This document shows, piece after piece, positions 16,294 to 24,690 of a stretch of 64,000 nucleotides of DNA. The notes under the pieces were generated by a model, which saw nothing but the letters and a program-made list of their open reading frames with translations, searched no databases and was not told where the DNA came from. The position numbers and the translations under genes were made by a program. This DNA comes from Brevibacillus reuszeri (GTDB lineage: Bacteria > Bacillota > Bacilli > Brevibacillales > Brevibacillaceae), in assembly GCF_001187725.1 (NCBI RefSeq), contig NZ_LGIQ01000011.1:248001-312000 (forward strand), given 5' to 3'. Numbering within the stretch: the first letter of the stretch is position 1; the number at the start of each line of letters is the position of its first letter.

Positions 16294-17088
16294 TTACGAA
16301 ATACTCCATCGTGGCGGAAGCGTCGCTTTTTTGGAACCTTGCGCGGGCAGCTCCTGCACCTTGCGCAGACGCTTCACACCGATAAAATCGGCTACAAATT
16401 CATTGGCAGGCCGCTGGAGCAAACGGTTCGGTGTATCCAGCTGCACGACAGAGCCGTTATTCATGATGCAGATGCGATCCGCAATTTTGATCGCCTCATC
16501 CATGTCATGTGTCACAAACACGATCGTTTTTTTGATCGTTCGCTGCAGCCGGACAAGCTCATCCTGCAGCTGCTCTCTGCTGATCGGATCGAGTGCGCTG
16601 AACGGTTCATCCATCAAAATAATTGGCGGGTCGGCAGCCATGGCGCGTATAACACCTACACGCTGCTGCTGTCCTCCGCTCAGCTCGGCTGGATAACGAT
16701 CCTTGAACACCTTTGGTTCTAGCCCTACCATGTCCAGCAGCTCATCTACCTTTTTCTCGTACTGCGCTTTTTCCATTTTCTTCAGCTTGGGCACCAAAGC
16801 AACGTTTTGCCCAATGGTCATATGGGGAAATAGCCCAATCTGCTGAATGACATACCCGATATTGCGGCGCAGCTCCACCGGATCGGCTTTGGAGATATCT
16901 GCCCCGTTAATGTCAATTCTCCCAGCAGAAGGCTCGATCAAGCGATTAATCATTTTCATCGTCGTAGTCTTTCCACAACCGCTGGGTCCGATCAGAACAA
17001 ACAGTTCCCCTGCTTCGATTTGAAGATCCATTCCTTTGATAATGGACACATCCCCGATGCTCTTTGCCACGTTGTGAAAGGCAATCAT
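16294..17088 (-). CDS. Osmoprotectant ABC transporter ATPase (OpuBA/OpuCA type)
   Basis: About 264 residues. Walker A GPSGCGKTT, Q-loop YVIQQIGLFPHMT (the double Gln typical of quaternary-amine transporters), signature LSGGQQQRVG and Walker B IILMDEPFSALDP are all present. The protein ends soon after the ABC domain and lacks the tandem CBS domains seen in OpuCA, so direct ionic-strength or c-di-AMP sensing through CBS domains is not expected; control may lie with the riboswitch. The ATG at 17088 follows AAGAGGTG; an upstream extension of the frame runs through the riboswitch terminator and is not coding. Confidence 0.9.
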   Translation of the reverse strand: MIAFHNVAKSIGDVSIIKGMDLQIEAGELFVLIGPSGCGKTTTMKMINRLIEPSAGRIDINGADISKADPVELRRNIGYVIQQIGLFPHMTIGQNVALVPKLKKMEKAQYEKKVDELLDMVGLEPKVFKDRYPAELSGGQQQRVGVIRAMAADPPIILMDEPFSALDPISREQLQDELVRLQRTIKKTIVFVTHDMDEAIKIADRICIMNNGSVVQLDTPNRLLQRPANEFVADFIGVKRLRKVQELPAQGSKKATLPPRWSIS

Positions 17089-17128
17089 TCGCAACACCTC
17101 TTCTTTTCTCGAAAGTGATTTATGAACA

Positions 17129-17192
17129 GAAAAAAGTCGACACACCGCTCGCGTCTGGAGGCCATCCGGGACGAAAGCAAATGAGTCGACTG
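17129..17192 (-). terminator. Riboswitch-linked intrinsic terminator
   Basis: On the minus strand AGTCGAC (ending 17191) pairs with GTCGACT (17135-17141), with inner CGTC/GACG pairing, followed by TTTTTT. It lies between the c-di-AMP aptamer and the ATPase start, so it is the expected expression platform for switching the operon off. Confidence 0.75.
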
Positions 17193-17315
17193 ATCTCGTA
17201 CATACATATATAGATAAATAAGCTTGATTACATGCAAGCCTGGGCTCAGGAAAGAGCAACAGTCAAATCGCACGCAAAATAAGCGAGTGCAACGAAATGT
17301 ATGCAATATCTGCTT

Positions 17316-17428
17316 TAGCCGACGAGGTTAGCTGACGGGTAGGATGGCAGGTAGCATCCCTTCTGTATGCACAGAATTAACCCCAAGAGTGGTTCCCCCG
17401 TTTCCGTTTGTCACGGAACTAGGCCCGA
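17316..17428 (-). ncRNA. Cyclic di-AMP riboswitch (ydaO/yuaA type)
   Basis: Read on the minus strand the leader carries the conserved blocks of this aptamer in order: GGCCTAGTTCCG near the 5' end, ACGGGGGAACC, GGGGTTAAT, a variable hairpin, and the hallmark CGTCAGCTAACCTCG (17323-17337). This class binds c-di-AMP and typically shuts off genes for potassium and osmolyte uptake in Bacillota. Its place about 230 nt ahead of the osmoprotectant ATPase, with an intrinsic terminator in between, fits: high c-di-AMP would favour termination. The exact aptamer ends are estimated by eye. Confidence 0.85.
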
Positions 17429-17429
17429 T

Positions 17430-17634
17430 ATGAAATTATTGCGATACAAATAGCTTATCATTTACTTAGCATAACAACAATTTTGAAAATTCGTGATATC
17501 AACCGTTCTTACGTGGTCAGAGCCAGTTAACCGTAATGACCGGTCCTATTCGTATGAATACTCCCATATCCTTCCGCATGCTAGCCAACTGGTTGCTAAT
17601 AATCTCCATATTATGTTCCCTGGTCACACTCCCT
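17430..17634. other. Promoter region of the osmoprotectant operon
   Basis: About 200 bp between the AEC transporter stop and the riboswitch. It must contain the promoter for the minus-strand leader, in an AT-rich core around 17440-17500. I could not fix unambiguous -35 and -10 boxes. Confidence 0.4.
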
Positions 17635-18528
17635 TTAGTGCAAAAGGTTTAGCAAAAAAGTTAATGTCCCAACGCTCATTACTGTCGTTACGAGCACACT
17701 GCTGGAAACAAACTGTGGACGCATATTAAACTGAATCGCATAAATTGCGGTTGTCGCTGCAGAAGGCATCGCTGCCAAAATGATCAACACCTTCTGTAAC
17801 AACGGATCAATCGGAAAGAACAAGCAAATGACGTAGGCTAAAATCGGTGAGGCAACCAAACGGATCACGCTTGCTGCGCTAAGCCCCTGCCACTCAAAGG
17901 TACGCGATGACACATTCGCCAGCTGCATTCCAAGAATGAGCATGATGACGGGAATAGCCGCCTGTGCTACGAGATCGATCGCCTGATAGTAGCTCTCCGG
18001 AATGACCACATTCAGTTGCTGGAGCAGAACCGCAAGCACGACAGCATAGTTGGACGGCTGCTTGAAAATCGCTTTGACTGCAGTTGCGACTCCGCCTCCA
18101 CCTCTGGAAGCAAAATACACGCCGAAGACGCCCATGATGATCGAATGAAAAACCATAATCTGTACAGCATAGACAAAACCGGCATCGCCATAGGCAAAGA
18201 GGATAATTGGCGTCCCATAATTCCCGCTGTTCATAAAGGCCGTTGAAAGCATCAACGCGCTTTCCTGCTGCTTATCATAGTGAAAGAAGCGCGCAGTCAG
18301 CTGAGTGATGAGGATCAGCGCCCCCAAAAGCAGCATGGAAATGACGACGATGTAGAACAGCTGCAAGTCGAGCTGCGTTTTGTAAAAGGTACGGAAAACA
18401 AGAGCCGTGGTCAAAATATAGATCGCCAGTGTAGAAATCGGCTTGAGATCTAGCTTGAAGATGCGCTGTAAAATATAGCCGCTAAGAAAAATCAACAAAA
18501 CAGGCAAAATGACTTCAAGAAAAATCAT
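17635..18528 (-). CDS. AEC-family (auxin efflux carrier-like) permease
   Basis: 297-residue membrane protein with about ten TM helices in two halves, beginning MIFLEVILPVLLIFLSGYIL. The first-half motif FMNSGNYGTPIILFAYG and the second-half pattern IPVIMLILGMQLANV with PSAATTAIYAIQF match the AEC/bile-acid-sodium-symporter-like fold. Such carriers move organic acids such as malate or malonate or, in some bacteria, amino acids. No adjacent substrate gene helps. It is monocistronic, reading away from the PfkB gene. Confidence 0.85.
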   Translation of the reverse strand: MIFLEVILPVLLIFLSGYILQRIFKLDLKPISTLAIYILTTALVFRTFYKTQLDLQLFYIVVISMLLLGALILITQLTARFFHYDKQQESALMLSTAFMNSGNYGTPIILFAYGDAGFVYAVQIMVFHSIIMGVFGVYFASRGGGGVATAVKAIFKQPSNYAVVLAVLLQQLNVVIPESYYQAIDLVAQAAIPVIMLILGMQLANVSSRTFEWQGLSAASVIRLVASPILAYVICLFFPIDPLLQKVLIILAAMPSAATTAIYAIQFNMRPQFVSSSVLVTTVMSVGTLTFLLNLLH

Positions 18529-18625
18529 GATGAATACCTACTTCCCCCATCAAGTAACTTTCTTCATTAGTATAGCAGAGGTGCTTGGGAAAATGCGGAA
18601 TTATCATACTATTTGTCCACTTATG

Positions 18626-19588
18626 TTATAGGCCAGCTTTTGTAAACCTCTCCACTTCCTCCAGCGATGGCATGGCCGGAATGGCTCCTGTCTTCGTGGT
18701 GGCAAGTGCACCGACAGCATTGGCAAAGCGGATCATTTGTTCCAGCTCTGTCTGTGTTCGTGTCGCTATGTCTTCTTTTACCTCCAGGATTTGATGCAGC
18801 ATGCCACCGAAAAAAGCATCCCCCGCACCAGTCGTATCAACCGCATCAACCTTGAAGCCTTGGACAATTCCACAGTGATCGTGCGTGCGATAAAAACAGC
18901 CTTTTGCCCCGAGCGTCACCAGAATGAGCTGGTTTCCATACTCCTGCATCAACCAGTCTGTCGCTTCATTCACGTCACCAGTGGGCGCCAAAAAGACTAC
19001 CTCTTCTTCAGACAGCTTGACGATATTTGCTTGACTGATCCCGGACAAAATGATTCTTTTCGCCTCATCTTCATCGTCCCACAGAGATGCTCGATAATTT
19101 GGATCAAACGAAACGAGGCGATGGTTGTTCTTCGCAATTTCCACTGCTTTTTTCGTTGCTGCTCTGGCGGGCTCATGCGTCAGCGAGAGGGAGCCAAAAT
19201 GGAAAATGCGTGCCTGTCCAATGAGCTCCTCATCGATGTCTGTCTCCCGCAGCAGCGTATCGGCTCCTGGATTGCGATAGAAATGAAAGGAACGATCCGC
19301 GTGTTCATTAATATGTACAAAGGCTAGCGTTGTCGGGGCTTCGCTTGTCATGATCAGTCCCGTCGTCCCGATGTTCAAGTCGAGCAAGGTCTGCTTCAAA
19401 AACTGGCCAAAAGCATCGTTGCCCACCGCCCCGACAAACGAGGTCCTTTTGCCTAAACGAGACAGTGCAGTCAGTACATTCGCCGGTGCACCTCCGGGGT
19501 TTTGCTCAAAAGCAAGCTTTCCTTTCTCCGCGTGTGACGTAGGGGTAAAGTCTATTAATAGCTCCCCGCAAGCAACGACATCCAGCAT
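18626..19588 (-). CDS. PfkB-family sugar kinase, fructokinase-like
   Basis: 320-residue ribokinase-fold kinase. The substrate-binding start is VVACGELLIDFTPT, the N-terminal signature is QNPGGAPANVLTALSRLG, and the C-terminal PfkB signature VDTTGAGDAFFGGML holds the catalytic Asp and anion hole. Sequence pattern and length favour fructokinase (fructose to fructose 6-phosphate) but a related hexose or deoxyketose kinase is possible. GGGAGAG lies 6 bases before the ATG at 19588; an earlier ATG has no site. It follows the Crp/Fnr gene on the same strand by about 70 bp. Confidence 0.85.
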   Translation of the reverse strand: MLDVVACGELLIDFTPTSHAEKGKLAFEQNPGGAPANVLTALSRLGKRTSFVGAVGNDAFGQFLKQTLLDLNIGTTGLIMTSEAPTTLAFVHINEHADRSFHFYRNPGADTLLRETDIDEELIGQARIFHFGSLSLTHEPARAATKKAVEIAKNNHRLVSFDPNYRASLWDDEDEAKRIILSGISQANIVKLSEEEVVFLAPTGDVNEATDWLMQEYGNQLILVTLGAKGCFYRTHDHCGIVQGFKVDAVDTTGAGDAFFGGMLHQILEVKEDIATRTQTELEQMIRFANAVGALATTKTGAIPAMPSLEEVERFTKAGL

Positions 19589-19657
19589 ACCGTTCTCTCC
19601 CTTTTCTATTGGATGCTTTGACAATTGGCATCGATTTTTCCTCACCGCTACTGAAAA

Positions 19658-20377
19658 CTACCTGCATGCATCCCATGCCATTTTCAAACGTTCGGGATGA
19701 ACACGTAGCGGTTTGCGCTGACCTTCTTTACTGACGATACCCTCTGCTGCAAGCTCAGTTAACTGCTCGGTGACTGTCTCGCGGATGCTCCCCATCATGC
19801 TCGCCAGCTCCTGATGAGTCAGTTTCACCTCCAGCTCAATCCATTTCCGGTCTGTATCCTCATTTTCTCCCATTGAGAAGCCTGATCCGAACTTTTCCGA
19901 GAGCTTGTGCAGCAAATAGAGCAATCTTTTTCGCACGCTCCCGTATGCCATATGCTCCATCATCTCTTCTACCTCTTTCAGGCGTGTCGAGATAATCTCG
20001 ATAAAATGCAGTGCCAGCTCCGGTTTTTCCCGCATCAGCTGTTCAAACTGCGGCTTGTTTATGGTACAGATGACGCAGTCCTCCCACGCCTCAGCGTACA
20101 TGTTTTCGGAGCTGATGGTGAAGGAGCCAATTTCCCCAAAAATATGACCGACACGCAACAAGTCTACAGTCAGTTCTTTTCCGCCCTCTGACAGCTTATA
20201 TAGACGGACCATTCCCGACTTGACCAAATACAAGAGCTTCCCGCCATGCTGGGGGGAAGCAATGATGGTTCCTTTTTTGATTGTGTTCATCGGTGCAATC
20301 GGTTCGATCTGCATGAGCTCCTCTGTGCTCAGCTTTTGAAACAAATCGATCCGCGATAAAAACTTGCTTTTGTCCAC
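19658..20377 (-). CDS. Crp/Fnr-family transcriptional regulator
   Basis: 239-residue regulator with a GTG start after AAGGAG. The N-terminal cyclic-nucleotide-like beta-roll (about 15-130, including GGKLLYLVKSGMVRLYKLSE and GHIFGEIGSF) is followed by a long dimer helix and a winged HTH (about 165-235, LTHQELASMMGSIRETVTEQ). The roll lacks the full Arg/Ser cAMP-binding signature, so another ligand or redox signal is likely. There is no N-terminal Cys cluster of the FNR iron-sulfur type. The targets are unknown; it is divergent from the DoxX gene. Confidence 0.88.
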   Translation of the reverse strand: MDKSKFLSRIDLFQKLSTEELMQIEPIAPMNTIKKGTIIASPQHGGKLLYLVKSGMVRLYKLSEGGKELTVDLLRVGHIFGEIGSFTISSENMYAEAWEDCVICTINKPQFEQLMREKPELALHFIEIISTRLKEVEEMMEHMAYGSVRKRLLYLLHKLSEKFGSGFSMGENEDTDRKWIELEVKLTHQELASMMGSIRETVTEQLTELAAEGIVSKEGQRKPLRVHPERLKMAWDACR

Positions 20378-20493
20378 CCAAGTGCTCCTTCCTCTCCCAG
20401 TGTAGTCTGCCCTACATATTTGGCATGCTTTGTTCCATTATACTATGTCTGGAATGCAGAACGATGGGCTTTCTATCGAGAGGAGTGTAGTGA

Positions 20494-20835
20494 ATGAGTG
20501 TACTTACAGCCATTCTGCCAATCGTATTATTTGGCATGTTTACCTTTTCAGCGATCTTGAAATTTTCCCGCAGCAAATCGATGGTCCAGCACTGGAACGA
20601 GTATCGGTATCCTCTCTGGTTTATGGATATCATCGCTTCCCTGGAACTGCTCGGGGCTATCGGAATGCTCGCTGCCTTTTGGGTTCCAGTTCTTATGAAG
20701 TATGTCGCAGTCTTATTTGTCGTCCTGATGCTCGGTGCGATTCATGCCCATCTATTCCGAGCGAGGCACAAGCCGATTATGGCGCTCAACGCTTTCTTCA
20801 TGCTTGTCTTCGCTGCTGTGCTCCTGCTCGTCTAG
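20494..20835 (+). CDS. DoxX-family membrane protein
   Basis: 113-residue protein with four hydrophobic helices: LTAILPIVLFGMFTFSAILK, a DIIASLELLGAIGMLAAFWV pair, AVLFVVLMLGAIHAHLF and the C-terminal FMLVFAAVLLLV. This is the DoxX/DoxD-like small membrane-protein pattern. Roles in the family include thiosulfate:quinone reduction and redox-stress complexes, but short members are mostly uncharacterised. GAGGAG lies upstream of the ATG. It is divergent from the Crp/Fnr gene (116 bp), which may regulate it. Confidence 0.8.
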   Translation: MSVLTAILPIVLFGMFTFSAILKFSRSKSMVQHWNEYRYPLWFMDIIASLELLGAIGMLAAFWVPVLMKYVAVLFVVLMLGAIHAHLFRARHKPIMALNAFFMLVFAAVLLLV

Positions 20836-20849
20836 GTCCGAATATTCAC

Positions 20850-21809
20850 CTATCCGTAAAGATGACAAGCAACCAGCTGCTCGTTTACATCCTGTAGCGT
20901 GGGAGATACTTTTTTGCACATATCAAAGCAAGACGGGCAGCGAGGGTGGAACTTGCAACCGCCTGGAGGATTGGAGGGTGAGGGCAAATCTCCCTGTAAA
21001 ATGATGCGCGCTCTCTTTTCATCCGGGTCGGATACAGGTGTGGCGGACAGCAAGGCTTGCGTGTACGGATGCAGGGGACTTGCAAACAGCTCTTTTTTGT
21101 CTCCGAATTCAACAACCTCTCCCAAATACATAACTGCCACCCGATCTGAGATATGCCGAACGACGCTCAGGTCATGTGAAATGAATATATACGTCAGCTC
21201 AAACTGCTCCTGCAAATCCTGAAGCAAATTGAGAATCTGCGATTGAATCGAAACATCCAGGGCAGATACTGGTTCGTCTGCGATGATCAGCTTGGGCCGC
21301 AGCATCAGTGCACGTGCTATGCCGATTCGCTGTCTTTGCCCACCCGAAAATTCATGCGGGTAACGTAAGAGATGCTGTTTTCCCAGCCCGACAATTTCAA
21401 TCGTTTCTTCCAGTAGCGTCTGCCGGTCCTTTTTCGGGATGCCATGGGCAATGAGTGGCTCGGATAAAATCTGCTGGATCATCAGCTTCGGATTGAGCGT
21501 GTCAAACGGGTTTTGGAAAACCATTTGCATATCACGCCGCATCGCCTTTAATTCTGGCTTACTCAGGCTCCGAATATTTTTGCCCTGAAAAATCGTTTCT
21601 CCACTCGTTGGCGTGAGCAACCGAAGAATGCATCTGCCCAGCGTCGATTTGCCGCAGCCTGACTCTCCGACAATCCCCAACGTCTCCCCTTTTCTTACAG
21701 CCAGATCAATTCCGTTGACCGCGTGAACGTAACTATTCTTTTGAAACCATCCTTTTTGAATGGAAAAACGCTTTGTGAGGCCCTTCACTTCCAATATGGG
21801 TGTCGTCAT
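20850..21809 (-). CDS. Peptide ABC transporter ATPase, DppF/OppF type (second system)
   Basis: 319-residue ATPase, last gene of the second peptide-import operon. Walker A GESGCGKST, Q-loop VFQNPFDTLNP, signature FSGGQRQRIG, Walker B LIIADEPVSALDVS and the OppF C-terminal GCKFHPRCPSCFDMC motif are intact. The ATG at 21809 overlaps the TGA of the upstream ATPase (ATGA); a longer frame begins inside that gene. It is closely similar to the partial ATPase at 1-527, so the two importers are paralogous. It ends 14 bp from the convergent DoxX gene with no terminator between. Confidence 0.93.
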   Translation of the reverse strand: MTTPILEVKGLTKRFSIQKGWFQKNSYVHAVNGIDLAVRKGETLGIVGESGCGKSTLGRCILRLLTPTSGETIFQGKNIRSLSKPELKAMRRDMQMVFQNPFDTLNPKLMIQQILSEPLIAHGIPKKDRQTLLEETIEIVGLGKQHLLRYPHEFSGGQRQRIGIARALMLRPKLIIADEPVSALDVSIQSQILNLLQDLQEQFELTYIFISHDLSVVRHISDRVAVMYLGEVVEFGDKKELFASPLHPYTQALLSATPVSDPDEKRARIILQGDLPSPSNPPGGCKFHPRCPSCFDMCKKVSPTLQDVNEQLVACHLYG

Positions 21810-22798
21810 ATAGGTACCACCGCTTTTTTTATGTTCTCGTCGAAAATCCAACAACGACAAGTCGTTTCATTGTCTACTTGCTGTAATCTTGGACTCATTT
21901 CCAAACAAACGGGCATGACCTTTTCACAGCGCGGCGCAAAACGGCACCCTTGCGGATATTCATCCGGTGCGGGAACACTGCCTTTGATACTGTAAAGTCT
22001 GCCTGGATGGTCTCCCTTTTTCGGGATGGACTGAATCAGCCCCATCGTATACGGGTGCTTGGGATGACGCAGCAATGTCCGGACGTCTGCCGTTTCAATC
22101 ACTTGTCCGGCATACATGACCATGACTCGATCGCAGACCTCTGCCACTACTCCCAGGTCATGGGTAATCATGATGAGAGACATGGTAGCATCCTGTTGAA
22201 TTCGTTTCAGCAAGTCCAGTATTTGCGCTTGAATCGTTACATCCAAAGCCGTCGTCGGTTCATCAGCAATCAAAAGCTGCGGATTGCAGGCAATCGCTAT
22301 TGCGATCATCACCCGCTGTCGCATCCCGCCTGACAAGCGGTGCGGGTATTCGTAATAAATTTCGTCTGGACGAGAAATCCCGACTTGCTGGAGCAGCTCA
22401 AGCACTCTTTGTTTATGCGCTGATTTGATGCGTCGCTCATGCTTTTCCAATACCTCGCTAATCTGTTTTCCGATGGTCAGAACTGGATTTAACGAGGTCA
22501 TCGGCTCCTGAAAAATCATGGCGATCTCTTTGCCTCGCATCTGCTGCATGTCTTTTGCTCCAAGCCCAACCAGATTTCGGCCATTGAGTCGGATGCTGCC
22601 ACTCGCGATTTTCCCGTTGCCTCCGAGCAGCTGCATGATGGACAAGGACGTAATGCTTTTCCCGCAGCCTGACTCACCGACAATCCCTAGGGCCTCCCCC
22701 TTTTTTAGCTGAAGGTTAAAATCTTCTACCACAGTGACCGTTTTCTCGCTCCCTCCAAACTGTATAGACAGCTCATTTACTTCCAATACATGTTCCAT
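21806..22798 (-). CDS. Peptide ABC transporter ATPase, DppD/OppD type (second system)
   Basis: 330-residue ATPase with Walker A GESGCGKS, Q-loop IFQEPMTSLNP, signature LSGGMRQRVM, Walker B LLIADEPTTALD and a C-terminal CRFAPRCEKVMPVC cluster. It is an evident paralogue of the protein at 524-1531: the two share long identical blocks such as the stretch around the signature and the DVRTLLRHPKHPYT region. GGGGGAG precedes the ATG. It is coupled to the downstream ATPase by a 4-bp overlap and lies about 60 bp after the permease gene. Confidence 0.93.
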   Translation of the reverse strand: MEHVLEVNELSIQFGGSEKTVTVVEDFNLQLKKGEALGIVGESGCGKSITSLSIMQLLGGNGKIASGSIRLNGRNLVGLGAKDMQQMRGKEIAMIFQEPMTSLNPVLTIGKQISEVLEKHERRIKSAHKQRVLELLQQVGISRPDEIYYEYPHRLSGGMRQRVMIAIAIACNPQLLIADEPTTALDVTIQAQILDLLKRIQQDATMSLIMITHDLGVVAEVCDRVMVMYAGQVIETADVRTLLRHPKHPYTMGLIQSIPKKGDHPGRLYSIKGSVPAPDEYPQGCRFAPRCEKVMPVCLEMSPRLQQVDNETTCRCWIFDENIKKAVVPI

Positions 22799-22856
22799 GC
22801 TCGCTCTCCCCCTCTATCGCTGTGCGGCACTCTGTTGACAACACCCTACTCCCTTA

Positions 22857-23750
22857 CTAGCTCGCTGTCCTCGGATCAAAAATATCGCGGAGGGCATCAC
22901 CTAGGAGATTCACCACAAATACGATCAGGGTGATCGCAAGTCCCGGGAACGTAGCCAGCCACCAGGCTTCCGTAATAAATCCTTTGCCTTCGTTTAGCAT
23001 CGTGCCCCATTCTGGCGTAGGAGGCTGTGCACCTAAACCAATAAAACCGAGCGCAGATGAATCCAAAATGGCTGCGCCCACAAACAGAGTCGTGTACACA
23101 ATCAGTACGTGGGCAATATTCGGGATGACCTGAAACACAATGATCCATCTGTTTGAGCTGCCGATCGAGCGACTCGCCTCGACATAACCGGATGATTTGA
23201 TGGTCAGAGCTGCTCCTCTGATCAATAAGGCAAACGACGGAATTGACGATATTCCGATCGCAATCATCGCATTGGTCAAGCTCGGACCAAGCACTGCCAC
23301 AATCGCTAAGGCAAGTACGATCCCGGGAAGAGCAAGCAGCATATCCATGATCCGCATCAGCAAATTGTCGATGAATCCGCCCACATACGCGCTTGTGACG
23401 CCAATCACCGTGCCCAGAACAACGGTTATGGCTACCGACATGACAGCTACCGTCAAGGTCACCCTCGCACCGTGCAGCATGCGGGAAAGTATATCTCGTC
23501 CAATCGAGTCTGTCCCAAGCCAATACTCTGCGGACGGCTCCTGCAAAAAGGCTTCATAGTTACTTTCCAGCGGATCATGCGGAGCAATCCACGGCCCGAT
23601 AATTCCAAGCAAGATGATGATAAATAGGAGGACGAAGCTATACTTTGCTTTTTTGTTCTGCATGACTTTGCCCAGCAGCTCAAACCGGGGCAAGGCAGTG
23701 GTTCGCTCCTTGACGACTTTCGTGTGAACAGCTTTACCCAATACACGCAT
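22857..23750 (-). CDS. Peptide ABC transporter permease, DppC/OppC type (second system)
   Basis: About 297 residues. After a short basic N-terminus come a TM helix (SFVLLFIIILLGIIGPWIAP), the LGTDSIGRDILSRMLHGAR segment and the five-helix core ending with GLGAQPPTPEWGTML and GDALRDIFDPR, all shared with the first-system homologue. The ATG at 23750 begins just after the TAA of the preceding permease; the earlier in-frame ATG lies inside that gene. The two permeases form the channel for peptides delivered by the tandem binding proteins upstream. Confidence 0.92.
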   Translation of the reverse strand: MRVLGKAVHTKVVKERTTALPRFELLGKVMQNKKAKYSFVLLFIIILLGIIGPWIAPHDPLESNYEAFLQEPSAEYWLGTDSIGRDILSRMLHGARVTLTVAVMSVAITVVLGTVIGVTSAYVGGFIDNLLMRIMDMLLALPGIVLALAIVAVLGPSLTNAMIAIGISSIPSFALLIRGAALTIKSSGYVEASRSIGSSNRWIIVFQVIPNIAHVLIVYTTLFVGAAILDSSALGFIGLGAQPPTPEWGTMLNEGKGFITEAWWLATFPGLAITLIVFVVNLLGDALRDIFDPRTAS

Positions 23751-23751
23751 G

Positions 23752-24690
23752 TTACGCACCCGCCTTTTGCTGACTGACGTCGATTCGCGGATCGATGAAT
23801 CCATACAACAGATCGATCACGATATTGACCGAAACGTACACGATTCCCATAAAGAGCGTCGTCCCCTGAATCATCGGAAAGTCACGAGAGAAGATCGCAT
23901 CAATCGCCAGTGTGCCGATTCCAGGCCAGCTGAATACTTGCTCGATCAAAACCGCTCCCCCAAGCAGCGATGCCATCTGCAGTCCAACCACCGTCACAAC
24001 AGGAATCATCACATTGCGAAAAGCATGCCGGAACAAAATGACGGATTCATTAATTCCTTTGGCTCTGGCAGTGCGGATATAATCCTGTGAAAGAACCTCC
24101 AGCATCCCTGATCGAGTCAGTCGGCAAATAATGGTGGATGCGTAAACACCAAGTGTGACTGCAGGCAGCACCAAATCCTTCAATCCGGTACCGCCTGCGA
24201 TCGGAAACCACTTCCATTTGACCGCAAACAAGAGCATGAGGAGCAGTCCGAGCCAATATCCGGGGATGGAAACACCCATAGTCGCGAGTGTGAGCACAGC
24301 CCGATCCACAATCGTATCCTTGTATTTGGCTGCCACAATTCCCATCGCAATTCCTACGACAATCGCAATAAGAATCGCTGTTACAGCTATTTTTAAGGTG
24401 GCCGGAAAGCGGTTCATGATTTCAGTCAGCACAGGCTGTCCCGTTTTTAATGACGTACCGAAATCACCTTGTATGATCCCAGTGACGTACGTAGTGTATT
24501 GCTCTACTAACGGCTTGTTCAGCCCCATTTGCTCCCGGATATGTTCCACCTGCTCTTGCGTTGCCTTTTGGCCTAGCATCATGCGAACTGGGTCACCAGG
24601 AATCATATGAACCAGTGCAAACGTAAACACAGAAATTCCAAAAACAACGAGCAAGCCTGCTGCAAGTCGGTTCCATAAATACTGTGCCAT
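23752..24690 (-). CDS. Peptide ABC transporter permease, DppB/OppB type (second system)
   Basis: 312-residue permease, same length as the first-system DppB. It starts with a hydrophobic helix (RLAAGLLVVFGISVFTFAL), then PGDPVRMMLGQKATQEQVEH, the typical DppB loop. The coupling segment DYIRTARAKGINESVILFRH is conserved. The ATG overlaps the TAA of the binding-protein gene by one base (TAATG), the same junction as at 4375, which shows the two operons arose from a common ancestor with the junction kept. Confidence 0.93.
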   Translation of the reverse strand: MAQYLWNRLAAGLLVVFGISVFTFALVHMIPGDPVRMMLGQKATQEQVEHIREQMGLNKPLVEQYTTYVTGIIQGDFGTSLKTGQPVLTEIMNRFPATLKIAVTAILIAIVVGIAMGIVAAKYKDTIVDRAVLTLATMGVSIPGYWLGLLLMLLFAVKWKWFPIAGGTGLKDLVLPAVTLGVYASTIICRLTRSGMLEVLSQDYIRTARAKGINESVILFRHAFRNVMIPVVTVVGLQMASLLGGAVLIEQVFSWPGIGTLAIDAIFSRDFPMIQGTTLFMGIVYVSVNIVIDLLYGFIDPRIDVSQQKAGA

